Below are positions 1-9,559 of a stretch of 33,541 nucleotides of DNA, piece by piece. How positions within the stretch are numbered: position 1 is the first letter of the stretch; every line of letters begins with the position of its first letter. The notes beneath the pieces are model-generated. The model made no database searches, was not told where the DNA came from, and saw only the letters and a list, made by a program, of their open reading frames with translations. The stretch covers positions 1 to 33,541 of the forward strand of contig MU004191.1 in the NCBI GenBank assembly GCA_010093605.1, in the 5' to 3' direction. Source of the stretch: Lophium mytilinum. Its lineage: Eukaryota > Ascomycota > Dothideomycetes > Mytilinidiales > Mytilinidiaceae. Position numbers and translations under genes: made by a program.

Positions 1-102
1 AACCCTAACCCTAACCCTAACCCTAACCCTAACCCTAACCCTAACCCTAACCCTAACCCTAACCCTAACCCTAACCCTAACCCTAACCCTAACCCCAACC
101 CC
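1..102. repeat. Telomeric repeat tract (AACCCT)n
   Basis: Fifteen perfect AACCCT units are followed by two AACCCC variants, after which unique sequence begins. In this orientation the C-rich strand runs 5' to 3' from the chromosome end, as expected at a left telomere of the TTAGGG type found in filamentous fungi. The two variant units next to the subtelomere correspond to TTGGGG on the G strand and are the usual place for older, degenerate repeats. Confidence 0.98.
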
Positions 103-120
103 GTGCTAGCGGGCGACCAA

Positions 121-540
121 TAGTACAGTATAGAAACATCGAGTAAAATTTCGTTATGCGTACTATATACCTACTAGTAGGCGTATAGTATAGAAGTATC
201 TACTAAAATCCCTAAACACATACTATATACCTACTAGTAAGCGTATAGTATAGAAGTATCTACTAAAATCCCTAAATATATACTATATACCTACTATTAA
301 GCGTATAGTATAGAAATATTTAGTAAAATTTTATTAGGCGTACTATATATATTTATCTTAGTATATACTATAGAAATATTTATTAAGGCTTTATTAGGCG
401 TACCCTATACTTATATATTAGTATATAGTATAGAAATATTTCTATTAGTCTTATTAGGTATAATATATATCTATATACTAGTATATAGTATAAAATACTT
501 CTTTAAATTCTATTAAGTATATATCTATTTTAATATATAT
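121..540. repeat. Subtelomeric 60-bp tandem array, seven units
   Basis: Seven successive units of exactly 60 bp stay in register, starting near 121, 181, 241, 301, 361, 421 and 481. Each has a block like GTATAGTATAGAA followed by a TACTATAT block. Units 2 and 3 differ at only about three positions, two of them C to T. Unit 1 keeps CpG and CpA sites, whereas units 4-7 are progressively converted to A/T. No coding frame is apparent. The array sits directly inside the telomere, as fungal subtelomeric satellites do. Confidence 0.92.
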
Positions 541-990
541 TATAGAAATATTTTAAATTATAGTATAGTATTCTTACTAGAAGGCTTTTTATAGAGATTC
601 TTTTAATTATAAATTTATATATCTTTTTTATATATATATATTATACTAATATTTTTTATAGGGCCTTTATAGAAAGCCTTTCTATAGTAACCCTTATATT
701 ACTATAGAAGTAATTATACTTTCTATTTACTATACTTCTAATATACTTCCCCTACTATAACCTAAATTAAGTAAGTATAAATAAGTTTCTATTATATATC
801 TCTCTATACTTCTAATAAGAATAATAGTTCTTATCCCCCTTTCTTATCTCTACCTCCCTCTTCCCCTTCTCTAATACCTTTTCTAACACCCCCTTTCTCC
901 TCTTTAATACTTCTTCTAACTCTATTACTATTAACTGCGCATACTTCTTTCTTACTACCTTCTTTCTAACTATATACCTTACTATTACTA
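541..990. other. Gene-free AT-rich and pyrimidine-rich stretch
   Basis: I find no reading frame that I can defend here. The first half is almost pure A/T with two copies of the dispersed palindrome (near 571 and 659). From about 826 to 1000 the plus strand becomes strongly C/T-rich, with runs of CCCC and CTTCTT and almost no G. This could be the purine-rich coding strand of an unrecognised minus-strand fragment, or simple sequence. Confidence 0.5.
659..696. repeat. Dispersed palindrome, copy near the telomere
   Basis: An imperfect palindrome centred on AGAAAGCCTTTCT with an outer GGGCC / CCC pair. It matches the family in the SNF2 remnant. A weaker, more eroded relative lies just before it at about 571-605 (core AGAAGGCTTT). 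Confidence 0.6.
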
Positions 991-1664
991 CTATTCTATT
1001 CTCCCCGCCTACTCTACTTTCTAGAAATAAACTACTTACTATAGATAGCCCCGGCGCTAGTATACTTAGCGCTGCCTACTAATACTCCGGCTATAGTAGC
1101 CCTAGCTTACTTACTAGTACTAGCACCTACGCTACTATACTACCTAGTAGCTATACTATAGCGTTCTTAGAACTCTCTACTATCTTCTACTACTTTTTTA
1201 TAGATGCAGGCTTATATATAGCGGGTAGCTATCTCTATATATAGCTAGAGTACCGCCTCTCTTACTATAGCTATATAAGCTACTTTCTTTAATAGGTAGA
1301 GTATAGCGCAGCCGCTAAAAAGGGCGTTCTCTAGATAGTATAAGGCTAGTAATAGCTTAGCAGATAAGTAGGTGCTAGTTTTAAACTTAGTAAAGGTTAG
1401 AACGGGGATTTTAGAGGCTTAATAGAATTCTATAAGAATACTAGTAAAGTTTTTCTAGGGTTCCTTAGAGGTAGTAGTAGTAGAAGTTAGAGTTAGAGTA
1501 TATTTTTTAGTTTTACTAGGGGTAGAGACTATACCTAAGGCTTTAAGAGAGAAGAGGAGAATAAGACTAAGAGTAGAGGCGGCTTCTTTAGCTTCTTTCT
1601 TAGAGGTAAAGGGGCTAGTAGTAGTAAGAAAGTAGAGAGAGCTAGCGGCGTAAAGGGTTAAAGT

Positions 1665-1790
1665 ATAGTTCTAGAAGAGTAGAAAGGTATTACTATTAAA
1701 TAAAAAGATAGGTTAGAGGATAGTAAGAGCCTAGTAGCGCTAGATAAAAAGCTAGGTATTTACTAATAAGTATATAGAGATAGGGATAGA
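1665..1790 (+). repeat. Duplicated coding segment, copy 1
   Basis: This segment of about 125 bp is repeated at 2750-2875. It starts with GTTCTAGAAGAGTAGAAA and ends with a TAGAGATAG block. Read in its open phase it gives LEE-stop-KGITIK and LVALDKKLG, and the second copy gives LEE-stop-KRVTIK and LAALDKELN. The differences are mainly transitions. It is a degenerate internal or tandem gene duplication. Confidence 0.75.
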
Positions 1791-2749
1791 TTAGAGAGTA
1801 GATTAGGCTTAGGCTTTAGCGGCGGTAACGGCGGCTTTATACTACTTCTTAAACTTATTAATACTAAGAAGGTTTTATAGTATACTTAGGGTACCTAAAA
1901 TAGAGCCTCTACGTATCTAATCTATTAATAGCGGGGTGGAGTTCTAACTACTAAGAGGAGCTATAACCTCTATCTTTCTTTTCTTCTTAAAGCTAGAAAG
2001 CAGTGTAGTAATTAAGCTTAGTATAAAGAAAGAATAAGAATAATTATTACTATTTATGCTAGTATATATATAAGGTTAAAGGCTAGCCTAAGAAGACTAA
2101 GGTAGGGTGCTAGTTTAATCTATATAAGCTAGAGTAGCTGCAGCTACTCTACTAGAAGTTATTCTTTAGCGCTTAGATAGAAGAAACTCTATATTTATGC
2201 GTAGCGGGCTAAGTTTATAAGAGGTAAAGTATATTACAGCTTATAGTTATATAATAGAGCTAGAGCCCGTTTTAATTTCTACCCCTTAGATAATCTGCTA
2301 AACTTTATACTCTTTACTATCTATTAGTAAATTTAAGCTAAAGTATAAAAGTCTTATTATAGTGTAATAACCTTTATATAAGAAGGCGGCGTATTAGATA
2401 ATTTCTAGTTAGCCTTTTAATAATTCGCATTGTAGTAGATAATACTGGCGTAGTAACTATACCTTAGAGTAGCTTCCTTTCTATAATATCCGCAATTTTA
2501 GGGCTTATAAGTTAGTAACGCAGTAGTAGTAGTAATAGAAGATAAATCTTCGGGTTTTACTATAGTAGTAAAGGGTAAACTAGTGCTATTACTAGGGGTT
2601 AGGTCTAGAGGCTCTACTATAGTAGAAGAAGATAAGACTAATAGTAGAAGAGTAGAGATAAAGCTATTAAAAAAGAAAATAAAAGTAAGGTAAAGTAAAA
2701 AAGTAAAGCCTATTAGATAATTTCCGCGTAGGCGGTATAGAGGGCTAGG

Positions 2750-2875
2750 GTGTAGTTCTAGAAGAGTAGAAACGCGTTACTATTAAAGGAGAAGATGGGT
2801 TAAAAGATAGTAAGGGCCTAGCAGCGCTAGATAAAGAGTTAAATGTTTACTAATAAGCGCGTAGAGATAGAAATA
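2750..2875 (+). repeat. Duplicated coding segment, copy 2
   Basis: The partner of the segment at 1665-1790, about 1085 bp downstream in the same orientation. This copy is slightly less mutated: it keeps GCAGCG and GATGGG where copy 1 has GTAGCG and GATAGG. The conserved peptide phase is shifted relative to the frame that reaches it from remnant A, which argues for an indel or an exon junction between the copies. Confidence 0.75.
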
Positions 2876-2889
2876 GGTTAAGACGCTGC

Positions 2890-3790
2890 TACTTCTATCT
2901 AAGGTTTAGATTTAGAAGTAGATTAGGCCCTACTACTTCTACTCCCTAGCTATAGCCTTAAACCTTATTTATATAGCTCTTACCTCCTTCTCTTCTATAT
3001 TAATCTATAAGCGTAAAAGCTTCTTATTTTTAAAATTATCCTTAAAAAACTTATAGTATCCGGGCTACTTATAAGGCTAGGCTTAATTTTAATACTAGGC
3101 TTAATCTTTATATTAACTTTATCGGCTAGTTTAGGCTTAATATTAATATTAGACTTAGAAGGTAGAGCACTGTCTCTAGAGGCTTAGAATAGGGGGTTAG
3201 CATAGTTATAGAGAGTTTAAGACTTAGTTATAGTAGGCTGCATATTAAGAGTAGTATTAGTAGGCGTGCCTAGGCTATTACTAAAGAGGGAACCTCTATT
3301 TTAATTCTAGATAGTTATAAAAAGTGCTTCTCTCTAGGTATAGATGCAGGTAGGGTTAGTAGTATTCTCTATAGTAAGCGGTTTAGTTATATAGGGTTAG
3401 TCTATATTAGCTAGCTTAAAAGTTATTTTAGAAATAAATAATAAAGACTCCTCTCTAGTATTTTATATAGCAAGATCCGCGGCATTACTAGGTATATTAG
3501 GGTTAAGAAGAGGGTTCTAAGTAATAGTACCTAAGCCTATTAGTGTGCCTATTATAGCGGTGCTATTCTTAGTATACTACTCTTCTAAGTTAGTTATATA
3601 AGTATTTCTATAGCCTACTAGCTTTAAAACTTTATATACTATTAAACTATCTCTCTAAAGTACTTTAAATGTAATTAAGAGTCTCTTCTATACTAGTTCT
3701 AGCTATTAGTTTACCTACAGCTATAGTATAGAGAGGAATAAGCTAAAGAAGTAAGAAAAGAGAGGAAGAGTAAATTAGGCGGGCGCTAAA
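2890..3790 (-). pseudogene. RIP-damaged unknown coding remnant C
   Basis: A minus-strand frame of roughly 300 codons runs from about 3790 down to about 2890, broken only by TAG/TAA. The start is Leu/Phe-rich, then Gln/Glu/Lys-rich (KRLLITFKVL), then long and Thr/Asn/Pro/Ser-rich. Near the end there is a short tandem motif of Lys-Pro with Ile/Asn (KIKPSIKIKPS at about 3070-3110) and a basic tail KRRR. The composition suggests a largely disordered, possibly nuclear or Gag-like protein. I do not recognise a domain. It ends close to remnant A, so the two are convergent. Confidence 0.5.
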
Positions 3791-3989
3791 GCAACGCAGG
3801 GTATAGTTATATAAACTATATATTATAGGGACCTACTAGTTCCGCCTAAGATAAAATATATATATAGTATAGTAATAAAATAAAACTCTTAGAGCTGCTA
3901 TTTATATATAGTATATAGAGTTAACCTCTAAAGGTTAATTATAAGTATAGGTATAATATAAGAGGTTAGTATATAATATACTAAGATTA

Positions 3990-4444
3990 ATAGAAACTAG
4001 CATATTAAACCTTTTTCTAACTATAATCTACCCCTTATAGTATAGTAGCAGCCTATATATAATACTATATATAAGTCTTAATTAGTATACTATATATATT
4101 CTTTCTAGAGTATTCTAGTAGATATTTATAAAATAAGAAGCGGCCCAACCTAATATAGAGACGGCTGCAACCCTAAACTAGGCTAAAGTATATAAAATAT
4201 AGCCCGGTATACTAAGGTTAACGCGCAGTAGTATAGCAACTCTAAACGCTAAGGATAATATTTAGCAGGGGTAGATATATCTACATCTACCTAATACGTA
4301 TATTTTAATAGAGCAGTTAGCTTCTTCTCTTACTACGCCTAATACTCTATTTAGGCGCGAGGTTATAAATACTACTCTAGATTTAGTTGTAAGGAGGAAG
4401 CTTATATAGCTAAAGCGCTTATTAAGATAGCTATAAGAATAGAA
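3990..4444 (+). pseudogene. Unknown remnant B, part upstream of the insertion
   Basis: A plus-strand frame reads through about 150 codons with only TAG/TAA interruptions and includes TAATLN, NTTLDLVVRRK and a Lys/Leu/Arg/Gln-rich helix-like end. It stops exactly at the left end of the first LTR retrotransposon and its target-site duplication. When one copy of the duplication is removed the phase continues at 13017 on the far side into another Lys/Glu/Gln-rich stretch. The remnant was therefore split by the insertion. The helical, charged C-terminal half recalls coiled-coil tails of fungal DNA-transposon proteins, but no catalytic motif is visible and I make no family call. Confidence 0.5.
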
Positions 4445-4635
4445 TATTAGGGCTTAAGGTTAGAACATTAGATTAAATAGTATTAATATTAATAAAAGAT
4501 AAATATAAGAGAGAAAGAGGTTTCTAGGACGGACGTTGTAATAACCTAAAGGGCGGAGTAATATTTACCTATTCTATAGAGCCTCTATTACGTAACCTCT
4601 AGTTACGTGTTATACGTAATTATATAGCTATAACA
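4445..4635 (-). repeat. 3' LTR of retrotransposon 1
   Basis: 191 bp, direct repeat of 12821-13011. In element orientation it begins TGTTATAGCTAT, keeping the canonical TG that the other copy has lost (its end is TA), and ends in TA where CA is expected. It contains the hairpin ATTACGTAAC-CTCTA-GTTACGT at 4587-4608. Confidence 0.95.
4587..4608. promoter_or_regulatory. LTR hairpin with TTACGTAA palindrome
   Basis: ATTACGTAAC and GTTACGT form a short inverted repeat around CTCTA. The TTACGTAA core is a bZIP (Yap/C/EBP-type) binding palindrome. It is unmutated in both LTRs (also at 12964-12971) although it contains CpG. Use as a binding site is inference. Confidence 0.3.
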
Positions 4636-4650
4636 TGTCTCCCCCCTCTA
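4636..4650 (-). other. Polypurine tract of retrotransposon 1
   Basis: Directly inside the 3' LTR, the minus strand reads TAGAGGGGGGAGACA immediately before the LTR start TGTTATAG. This is the expected plus-strand primer position in an LTR retrotransposon. A near-identical tract occupies the same place in element 2. Confidence 0.8.
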
Positions 4651-5400
4651 AAGAAGCCCCCTAATTAAAGCCTTTATAAGAGAGAGTTCTTTCTATACTA
4701 GAGTATCTGTAACCACTTAAATATCTATTAAATAAAGTGCCTAATTATGTTACAACTTAAGTAAATAATAGAAATAAATTAATTTTGTAGAGGATCGCTT
4801 ATCCTTCCTATTTTTCATGCAGCCTTCCGCAGCCTTACTATTTAGTATAGTGTCTAACTAACTTAAATAGTCTACTAGTGTTACTATATATAGTATTACT
4901 ATATATAGTACTATCTTATTATTTATTTAAACTAGGGCCGGCTATAATAGAGCTATAAGGAGCCGTATAGCCTTTATAGCTACTAGCCTACTACTAGGTA
5001 CTTATAATAATCTGCGCTATTATATTGCATTTAATTATTGCGCATATCTATAGTTAGGCCTCCTTAATAAATTAATTTAACCGCTAGTCTAGTAATTAAG
5101 TTATATAGCTTCTGCAGTATTAGTTATATAGAGGTCTATAGCGGTAAGAATAGTAGCTAAGGTTAGTTTCTAGTCTAATAGTGGTATAAATAATAGGTAA
5201 GGTTCTAGCTTCTTAGAGTAGTGGTAGTGGAAGTCTACTATAAGGTATAAATAACTATTAGTATAATTATAGTTATTCTATTAGGGTTTATTATCCTATC
5301 TAATAAACTTAATTTTATATTGCATTATACCCCTTTTACCTATAGTAGGGTTAAGTTATCTTCTATTAAGATAGTAGTTAATAACCTCTTTAGTATTACC
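4651..5400 (-). other. 3' end of pol and untranslated region, element 1
   Basis: This stretch lies between the readable integrase core and the polypurine tract. Minus-strand frames with Gln-type stops can be followed near 5050-5280, with a Pro/Leu-rich and then Tyr/Arg-rich peptide. I could not recognise a chromodomain or other C-terminal module. Nothing else is apparent. Confidence 0.4.
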
Positions 5401-6535
5401 TTTTTAATACATTAGTATTATCTATATAGGTAGAGGTTTAGGATTACGCTATCCTTTTATAGGGACTGCGTTAGCTAGATAGAGTAGCTAAGAATAGAAG
5501 ATAGGGTGCAGGTTTTCTATGCCCTTAGGTAGCTTAAGTTTATATGCGCTGCTGTTTTTATAGCTTTCTAGAACTTTAAAGGGGCCCAGCTTCTTAAAGT
5601 TAAGCTTTCTATTTAGGTAGTTTATTTTAATAAACCGTCTATTAAGTATAACTTAATTGCCTGGGTAATATATATATGCTAGTTATTATCCTGCGTTAGT
5701 ATACTTCTTTTACTTAGCTTAGGCCCATTTAATCTCTATGCAGAGAAATGCGCAAAGCTTATCTATTCTAGTAATAAATTTATCTGCAAGCTTTATAAGA
5801 CAGATTATTAGCGCGTTTACATTATCGGGTAGTTGTGCGGCTAGTGTGGTGCCTACGCTAGAAATATAGCCCTTAGTAGCTATAAATAGCGCTACTTCTA
5901 TAGAGGCGTTCTTTAATAAGTTGGCCTTAAATTTAGTAATAGTAAGGAAGTTATACTAGTTATCTTGCTAGTAGTTAATATATGCCCTAAGGTATTACTT
6001 TAAGCCTATATTAGCGACTTCTATTTATCTATCTATCTTAGAATAGAAAGCTATAGAAAGCTTTAGTTTTATTCTAATGCATTTATATAGGTGGAACTAG
6101 AAAGTTAATATAAATTATAATCCGCAATTAGATATAATAGACTCTAGGTATCCTTTAGTGCGCTAGACCCATTCTAGAAAGGCTTATGCTACTTCTTTAG
6201 CCTCCGTTATTACTATTAGAATAAACTTACGCATCTTAGAAAGTCTATTAACTACTACTATAACGTATTAGTAGTCTCGTCCGGCTTATATATATTTAGG
6301 TAGTAGGCTAATAAAGTTAACTATAAGGTTAGTCTAATATTATTTAGAAATTAGTAGTAGTTTAAGAAAACCTTACTTTACCTCTTATGCATGCTTAATG
6401 TAATTACATAGTTAGCAGGCCTTAATATATTAGTTAACGTTAGAGGTTATTTATAGCTAGAAATAGTATATTAAGACACGGTTATAAGTAGACGTAGTTC
6501 CACCGTAACCAACTAGCGGAGGCTTGTGTAGGCTT
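5400..6535 (-). pseudogene. Integrase domain remnant, element 1
   Basis: The zinc-binding HHCC module is readable at about 6405-6530: a His codon at 6526-6528, GYGGTTSTYNR (the second His changed to Tyr), then the Cys pair at 6415-6417 and 6406-6408. Downstream is the retroviral-type catalytic core, with VNFISLLPK near 6320 (first catalytic Asp changed to Asn) and VIVVVNRLSKMRKFI near 6240-6280, where VVVDRLSKM is typical of Ty3/Gypsy. Numerous TAG/TAA stops occur. The enzyme would have inserted the cDNA copy into chromosomal DNA. This domain is unambiguous, but the C-terminal limit is uncertain. Confidence 0.88.
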
Positions 6536-6949
6536 TTAATAATAGCTAATTAGAGTTTCTCTTTTATAGGAATATATAAGCGGTCCTTTTAAATAAAAAT
6601 AAGGCTGTTATAGATTGTGCAATTATAGAGTTTAAGCTTAACGCCATAATTTTTAACTATATTAGTAGGCAGGCGGCGTAGCTTAGCTCTAATAGCGTCT
6701 TTAATAGCGTTAGTAATAGTATTATTAGTAAGGGCCTCTTATATATAATCTATAATATCTTACTCTACGGCACTATTAGTAGAGTTATTCTATAACTCCC
6801 CCTGCCTACCTAGTAGCTTCTATAGTTTATTATTAAGGTTACTCTAAGACTCCCCTTAATTAAGTTCTACTTTACTAAGGTTATATATTATTGCTGCAAG
6901 GGAGACTATATTATAAGTTATACTGTTAGTTATAATATAAGCTAATTTA

Positions 6950-7450
6950 ATAGCGTAACGCATTTCTAGTTTAAGATTATAGTTCTTTAAGATAGTTTAT
7001 TACTAAATCTTATAGCGCTTATTGTTTTTATCTAGTATATTACCTAGGCGCCTAGTTAGTAGATTAGCTTTACTATTATCCTTGCCTGGCCTATATATAA
7101 TCCGGAAGTTAAACTTAGAGAGGAATTTAGCCTATCTAGCCTATTATTAGTTAAGCTGCTTTATCTCTATAAAGTATTATAGGGTCCGGTAGTCTAAAAG
7201 GACTTTAATAGAATTACTATACCTATAGCTAGTAAGTTCTATGCACTATTCTTTAAAGGCGTAGATAATTGCTAGGAGTTCTTTATTATAGATTTAATAA
7301 TTAAGTTAGGCTGCGCTTATTTAGTAAGATATAAATGTAATAGGGCGGAGGACTCTATTAGCTTATATTTAAGATAGTATAGCGGCCGTAACGGTATTAG
7401 ATGCATTGCATTCTACCTACGTCTCTAGGTCTAGATTAAAATAAGCTATC
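6950..7450 (-). pseudogene. RNase H domain remnant, element 1
   Basis: In element order, VECNASNTVTAA (an Asp site now Asn, then Ala-Ser, of the first catalytic strand) lies near 7390-7420. It is followed by VLRPITFIS, then YNKELLAI near 7262-7290, the conserved Lys-Glu-Leu-Leu-Ala-Ile block. After it comes FRIIYRPGKDNSKANLL near 7060-7110, the Ty3/Gypsy YRPGK-N-ADALSR linker. It degraded the RNA strand of the RNA-DNA hybrid. Stops and the Asp to Asn change make it inactive. Confidence 0.88.
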
Positions 7451-7639
7451 TAAGGAGTATTAATAAACGCTTATTTTATTTATTTAAATAAAAAGTCTTT
7501 AGAGCTACCCTTCTACTATAGAAAGGTAAACTACTTATAGACCTTAGCCCTAGTAAGTCTTATAAGGGGTCCTGTAATGTTAGAATAGGTAATAATAAAT
7601 CGCCGGTAGAAATTATAGAAGCCTAGAAAAGCTTATATA

Positions 7640-8260
7640 TTATAGAGGTTCTATAGTTATAGCTAGTTAACTACTATTTTAACTTTAGCTAGATCTATTT
7701 TAAGGCCGTTAACGCTAATAATAACGCCTAGATATTTAACTTCCTATTTATAGAATTTACACTTAGTAATATTAAGGAAGAGGCCGGCCTTGCAGAGTTA
7801 CTAGAGAATCTTCTTAATGTGGCCTATATGTTCCTCCAACGTCTTACTAAAAATAAGAATATTATTAAGATAGGCCGTGCAGAAGTTATTAAGGTATTTA
7901 AGTAGAACATTATTAATAAAGGCCTAGAAGGTCGCCGGAGCGTTATATAGGCTAAAAGGTAAGATAGTAAATTTAAATAGGCTATATCTTATAAGAAAAG
8001 CCGTGTATTTCTTATCTTCTTCTCGCATTCTAATAGCGTTGAAAGCGGCTATAACGTTGAACTTTATATAATACCTAGCGTATTTTAATAGTATAAGTGT
8101 ATCTTTTATAGCCGGCGGGATATTATAAGCTTTAATTATAATAGTATTAAGGCCTTAATAGTCTATATAAATGCAAAGGCCTCCCCCTAGTTTATAGATA
8201 ATAATAATAGGAGCAGCGTATTAACTATTACTTTTTCTAATATATTCTTTGCTATATATC
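7640..8260 (-). pseudogene. Reverse transcriptase remnant, element 1
   Basis: Readable Ty3/Gypsy blocks are CIYIDY-stop-GLN with IIIKA near 8155-8225 (the DYRxLN block), LPFSLYNAPATF near 7925-7985 (normally MPFGLTNAPATF, with Gly changed to Ser), and AYLNNILIFSK near 7840-7890. The last is the polymerase YxDD box with both Asp codons changed to Asn (GAC/GAT to AAT). The enzyme copied element RNA into DNA and is now catalytically dead. Confidence 0.92.
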
Positions 8261-9099
8261 TTGTTAATAAACGTTTTAATAACTAGCGTTTCGTCTTATA
8301 AGAGCCTATAGACTTTTTAGGCTAGGGCCTTAGTTTCTAGCTTAATATTAATATAGTAGTTAATATTAGTGCCGTCCTTTACTTTATGCCGGGGTAGAAG
8401 CTTATTAGCTTTCTTTAGGTTCTATATATTAAGGAAGCTATAGTATTCTATAGGTACTAGTACTTTAAGTTTATTACAAGTTATTAGCTTGCGTTCTATC
8501 TTCTTAAAGAACTTTTATTAGTCGTCTTTTAACATTGCGTAGAGGCTAATAGCTGCCAGGTTATTAGTAAAGTTAGCTAGACCTATAACCTTGTTAGGTT
8601 TATACGGGCGTCTATTAGCGCGCGCTTAGTCTTCCGCTTTTTTATTAGCGAGCGCTAGTTTAAAGTATTTAGGCTAGATGTAAATAGTATTCTCTTCTAG
8701 TAACTATTATAAATTATATAAGTACTTATTGCTAGACACGGCGTTAATATTAAGCGCTTTAAAGGCTGTAAGCTAGGCATTAAGTTTCTACTAGAATAGG
8801 CGTTTACTAGTGCAGGCTATAGGGTTCTTTAACTAAATATAGACAGGTTTATAGTTAACTAGGCATTAAGAATAGTAGTAGTCTAAATCTAACTATATTA
8901 TTTAGGTACTAAACTTTATATAAGCGTTGTGTATTACAAGCTAGCTTATACTAAGAATAATATTATAGCCCTTAAGGTTATAGATTAGAGCCTAGAACTT
9001 ATTATAGTGGCCTTTAATCTGCATAGTAACTTTAGCTGCCTTATTAATAACTAACGTAGAACTATTTAGCAGCTTAATGTTACGTAGAGTAGCTTTATA

Positions 9100-9220
9100 A
9101 ATATTAAGCTTATACTATTTTATAAAGCTTATAGAGATAAATATAAAGCCGCCGCATCTAGAGTCTATAAGGATAGTTAATTTAACTATTCTAGTTAAAG
9201 TAATAATCTTATAGTTGAAG
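9100..9220 (-). pseudogene. Aspartic protease active site remnant, element 1
   Basis: The minus strand reads LIDSRCGGFIFIS near 9130-9175, matching the retropepsin pattern LIDSGA(T)GNFIS with Gly changed to Arg. It lies between the Gag zinc knuckle and the RT, the expected position. The protease would have cut the Gag-Pol polyprotein. The limits of the domain are not clear. Confidence 0.75.
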
Positions 9221-9559
9221 TCTATTTACTTACTAGAAAGAGAAGTAAGTCTAATAGCGCATGCGGAGAGCTTAATATTAGGTAGTTTTAGAGGAGGTAG
9301 CTTAAGCTCTTAAATATGTGCAAGAACTTAAGCTAGTGTATCTTCTAACTATCTCTAACAACAACTTTTATTAGAGATTAAGCGTTTTCTAAGTAGTTAG
9401 AATAGACAGCTTTATTATTATTATCTTAGTCTTAGTTATCCTTATATTTATACTTATATTAGTACTCCTAATTACTACTATAGTTAAACGCGTTAAGTTC
9501 TATACTATTAATACTAGTAGTAGTAAGGCGCTTATCGCGCTAAGCCTCTAATATAGTCT

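Larger units (their letters stand above)
990..2890 (+). pseudogene. RIP-damaged unknown coding remnant A
   Basis: A plus-strand frame can be followed from about 990 to about 2740 (some 580 codons). Its interruptions are nearly all TAG or TAA and fall where Gln would fit. Visible stretches include a Ser/Thr-rich start, a run rich in Gly, Ser, Phe and Arg around 1440-1640, a Lys/Glu/Arg/Asp-rich stretch around 1670-1790, and a hydrophobic/aromatic stretch near 2250-2340 (FNFYPLDNLLNFILF). A second copy of the charged segment lies at about 2750-2875, but in a shifted frame, so an indel, an intron or a separate duplicated gene lies between. I do not recognise the family. That this was protein-coding is inferred from frame continuity and amino-acid composition; the function is unknown. 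Confidence 0.5.

Noticed and set aside
121-540. CRISPR-like array
   Set aside because: The 60-bp units are contiguous with no unique spacers, the position is telomeric and the genome is eukaryotic. It is a satellite.
3990-4444. A pogo/Fot1-type DDE transposase C-terminus for remnant B
   Set aside because: The charged helical tail is reminiscent, but no DDE residues, helix-turn-helix or terminal inverted repeats were seen. The resemblance is compositional only.
4651-5300. A chromodomain at the C-terminus of element 1 integrase
   Set aside because: Many fungal Ty3/Gypsy elements have one, but I could not find the aromatic/WKGY-type block in any minus-strand frame.
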